64,000 bases of DNA. Source: Enterococcus columbae DSM 7374 = ATCC 51263 (GTDB lineage Bacteria; Bacillota; Bacilli; Lactobacillales; Enterococcaceae). Below the pieces are notes generated by a model. It ran no database searches. It saw only the letters and a list, made by a program, of their open reading frames with translations, and was not told the DNA's origin. The first letter of the stretch is position 1, and every line of letters begins with the position of its first letter. Both the position numbers and the translations under genes were made by a program. Where the stretch lies: the NCBI RefSeq assembly GCF_000406925.1, contig NZ_KE136347.1, positions 62,001 through 126,000 of the forward strand, read 5' to 3'. Positions 62,176 to 64,000 of this stretch are shown one piece after another.

Positions 62176-62212
62176 ATGAGGGGTCGACTGTTTAGCCGGC
62201 CTCTTTTTTGGT
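62176..62212 (+). terminator. Probable terminator of trxA
   Basis: GGTCGAC / GCCGGCC imperfect hairpin (with wobble pairs) ending in TTTTTT, eight bases before the uvrC start. It may be only partly effective. Confidence 0.6.
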
Positions 62213-62219
62213 GAGATAA

Positions 62220-64000
62220 ATGAATGAACATATTAAAGAAAAATTAGCCTTACTCCCTGATCAACCTGGTTGCTATTTAATGAAAAATAGTCAAAATCAG
62301 ATTATTTATGTAGGCAAGGCAAAAGTTTTAAAAAATCGTGTTCGAAGCTATTTTACAGGTAGCCATAATACGAAAACAGAATTGTTGGTTTCAGAAATTG
62401 CTGATTTTGAGTATATTGTGACTGAATCCAATATCGAAGCCTTATTATTGGAAATTAATCTGATTAAGAAAAATCAACCGAAGTATAATATTTTATTAAA
62501 AGATGATAAAACCTATCCGTTTATCAAAATTACCAATGAAAAATATCCTAGATTATTAATCACCCGTAAAGTATTAAAAGACAAGGCGTATTATTTTGGC
62601 CCTTATCCAAATGTTGGCGCAGCGAATGAAACGAAAAAATTACTGGATCGTCTTTTTCCGTTACGCAAGTGTCAGGTTTTGCCTAAAGAGGTTTGTTTAT
62701 ACTATCATATGCATCAATGTTTAGCACCTTGTGTTTTTAACGTAGATCCAGCTGAATATCAAAAGATGGTCCAAGAGATTCGTCGTTTTTTAAATGGCGA
62801 TTATCAAGAAATTCGCCAGCAAATCGTGGAAAAAATGCAGGCAGCCTCTGAAGAGCTATTATTTGAAAAAGCAGCAGAATATCGAGACCAAATCAAGGCG
62901 ATTGATACGATTATGACGCGCCAAAAAATGACCCAAACCGATTTTGTCAATCGCGATGTCTTTGGTTATTATGTCGAACGAGGTTGGCTATGTGTGCAGG
63001 TCTTTTTTGTTAGACAAGGCAAACTCATTCAGCGTGATGTGACGAGTTTTCCTATTTATGATGAACCTGAGGAGAGTTTTTTAACCTTTATGGGTCAGTT
63101 TTATCAAAAGGATGAGCATTTACTTCCTAATGAAATCTTGGTTCCACCATCGATTGATTTGGAAAGTGCACAAGCCTTAGTTGATTGCAAAGTATTACAA
63201 CCCCAACGAGGCGAGAAAAAGAAATTAGTCTTTCTAGCCAATAAAAATGCGCAGGTTGCCTTGCAAGAAAAGTTTGCATTAATTGATAAAAAACAAGAAA
63301 AAACGCTAGGTGCGATTCAAGCGCTAGGTGATGCGATGGGGATTGTACCACCTACTCGCATTGAGGCTTTTGATAATTCGAATATTTCTGGAACCAATCC
63401 AGTTTCGGCGATGGTGGTCTTTATAGATGGTAAACCAGCTAAAAAAGAATATCGCAAATATAAGATTAAAACTGTTCAAGGTCCAGATGATTATGCTTCA
63501 ATGCGTGAGGTAATCTATCGGCGGTATTCAAGAGTATTAAAAGAAGGCCTGCCGCTACCTGATTTGATTATTATCGATGGAGGAAAAGGGCAGGTCGATG
63601 CAGCAAAAGAGGTATTAGAAAATCAACTAGGTTTGGATTTGCCGATTGCGGGACTTGCTAAAAACGATAAGCATAAAACGAGTGAGTTATTATTTGGTCG
63701 TGAATTATCTGTTGTTGGTTTACAACATAATTCGCAAGCGTTCTTTTTATTACAAAGAATCCAAGATGAGGTCCATCGATTTGCGATAACCTTTCATCGC
63801 AAGCTACGTAGTAAAAATAGTTTCGCTTCTCAATTAGATCAGATCGCTGGCCTTGGACCAAAGCGTAAACAGCAATTACTCAAAGAATTTAAATCATTAA
63901 AGAATATTCAACAAGCAACCGTTGAAGAACTGAACCAACATCTACCGAAAAATGTTGCTCAAAGTGTTTGGCAATATTTTCATGAAGAAAATAAAGAATA
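62220..64000 (+). CDS. uvrC: Excinuclease ABC subunit C, running off the window
   Basis: UvrC makes both incisions in nucleotide excision repair. From ATG 62220 ([20 protein letters not shown]) the frame stays open for 593 codons to the window end, where only the first two bases of the next codon (TA) remain, probably the stop. Seen are the GIY-YIG nuclease ([15 protein letters not shown], near 27), the UVR motif [15 protein letters not shown] near 217, the RNase H-like nuclease ([15 protein letters not shown], then [15 protein letters not shown]) and a C-terminal HhH region ([13 protein letters not shown]). Confidence 0.95.
   Translation, partial: MNEHIKEKLALLPDQPGCYLMKNSQNQIIYVGKAKVLKNRVRSYFTGSHNTKTELLVSEIADFEYIVTESNIEALLLEINLIKKNQPKYNILLKDDKTYPFIKITNEKYPRLLITRKVLKDKAYYFGPYPNVGAANETKKLLDRLFPLRKCQVLPKEVCLYYHMHQCLAPCVFNVDPAEYQKMVQEIRRFLNGDYQEIRQQIVEKMQAASEELLFEKAAEYRDQIKAIDTIMTRQKMTQTDFVNRDVFGYYVERGWLCVQVFFVRQGKLIQRDVTSFPIYDEPEESFLTFMGQFYQKDEHLLPNEILVPPSIDLESAQALVDCKVLQPQRGEKKKLVFLANKNAQVALQEKFALIDKKQEKTLGAIQALGDAMGIVPPTRIEAFDNSNISGTNPVSAMVVFIDGKPAKKEYRKYKIKTVQGPDDYASMREVIYRRYSRVLKEGLPLPDLIIIDGGKGQVDAAKEVLENQLGLDLPIAGLAKNDKHKTSELLFGRELSVVGLQHNSQAFFLLQRIQDEVHRFAITFHRKLRSKNSFASQLDQIAGLGPKRKQQLLKEFKSLKNIQQATVEELNQHLPKNVAQSVWQYFHEENKE

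Noticed and set aside
1-64000. CRISPR arrays, tRNA and rRNA genes
   Set aside because: No regularly spaced repeats, cloverleaf-like sequences or rRNA-like stretches were noticed on either strand by reading; a dedicated scan was not possible.

Overview
The window is chromosomal DNA from a low-GC Gram-positive bacterium of the order Lactobacillales, most like Enterococcus or a close relative. The evidence is the AT-rich composition, strong AGGAGG ribosome binding sites, frequent TTG/GTG starts, a T-box leader, and family-typical clusters (ireB-ruvX-DUF1292; zapA-cvpA-mutS2-trxA-uvrC; split coaB/coaC; Bce-type transporter with its two-component system; potABCD; rex). Species cannot be fixed from the sequence alone. 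No rRNA, tRNA or CRISPR array was seen.

Layout. 1-2.2 kb: 3' end of nadE, cut off from its terminator by an ISL3-family insertion sequence with an intact 8-bp target duplication. 2.2-8.3 kb: nrdI/lysR, a LURP-like protein and a Cof-type phosphatase on the minus strand, then ung, pta, tsaE and an acetyltransferase. 8.3-13.0 kb: BceRS-like two-component system and BceAB-like peptide transporter with a near-ideal response-regulator box. 13.0-19.9 kb: exoA, an oxidoreductase, murB, a FusB-type EF-G-binding protein preceded by a short leader peptide, and a minus-strand operon yhdH-coaB-coaC-ECF S component. 20.1-23.9 kb: potABCD. 24.0-25.7 kb: small membrane proteins and gene debris. 25.8-30.4 kb: an orphan lantibiotic-immunity-like module (two-component system divergent from an ATPase and two permeases). 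30.7-34.6 kb: ogt, an NTF2-like protein, an ABC-F ATPase and rex.

34.7-48.1 kb is an accessory defence island lying between two housekeeping terminators. It starts with a strong promoter flanked by two copies of a 22-bp operator. That promoter drives a methylase-like protein with an atypical catalytic motif fused to a specificity-like C-terminus, and a small protein of unknown family. Next come a DUF262-DUF1524-DUF4357 protein and a complete type I restriction-modification system (hsdM, hsdS, recombinase, second hsdS, inverted hsdS cassette, hsdR). Four copies of a 14-bp site (TAAATGAGAATTTA) in alternating orientation lie exactly at the mid-points of the hsdS genes and their inverted ends. 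This makes the locus a predicted DNA-inversion switch for target specificity, with one hsdS currently full length and the other switched off.

48.2-64 kb returns to core genes: a two-component YcgR/YcgQ-type permease, ireB-ruvX-DUF1292, dedA, an EamA transporter, an ACT-domain protein, queH, a T-box (specifier AUG) followed by metNIQ, and zapA-cvpA-mutS2-trxA-uvrC. uvrC runs off the right end.

Coordinates of starts were adjusted to ribosome binding sites where these clearly favoured a downstream codon. All functional names rest on recognised motifs and context; no database search was run.
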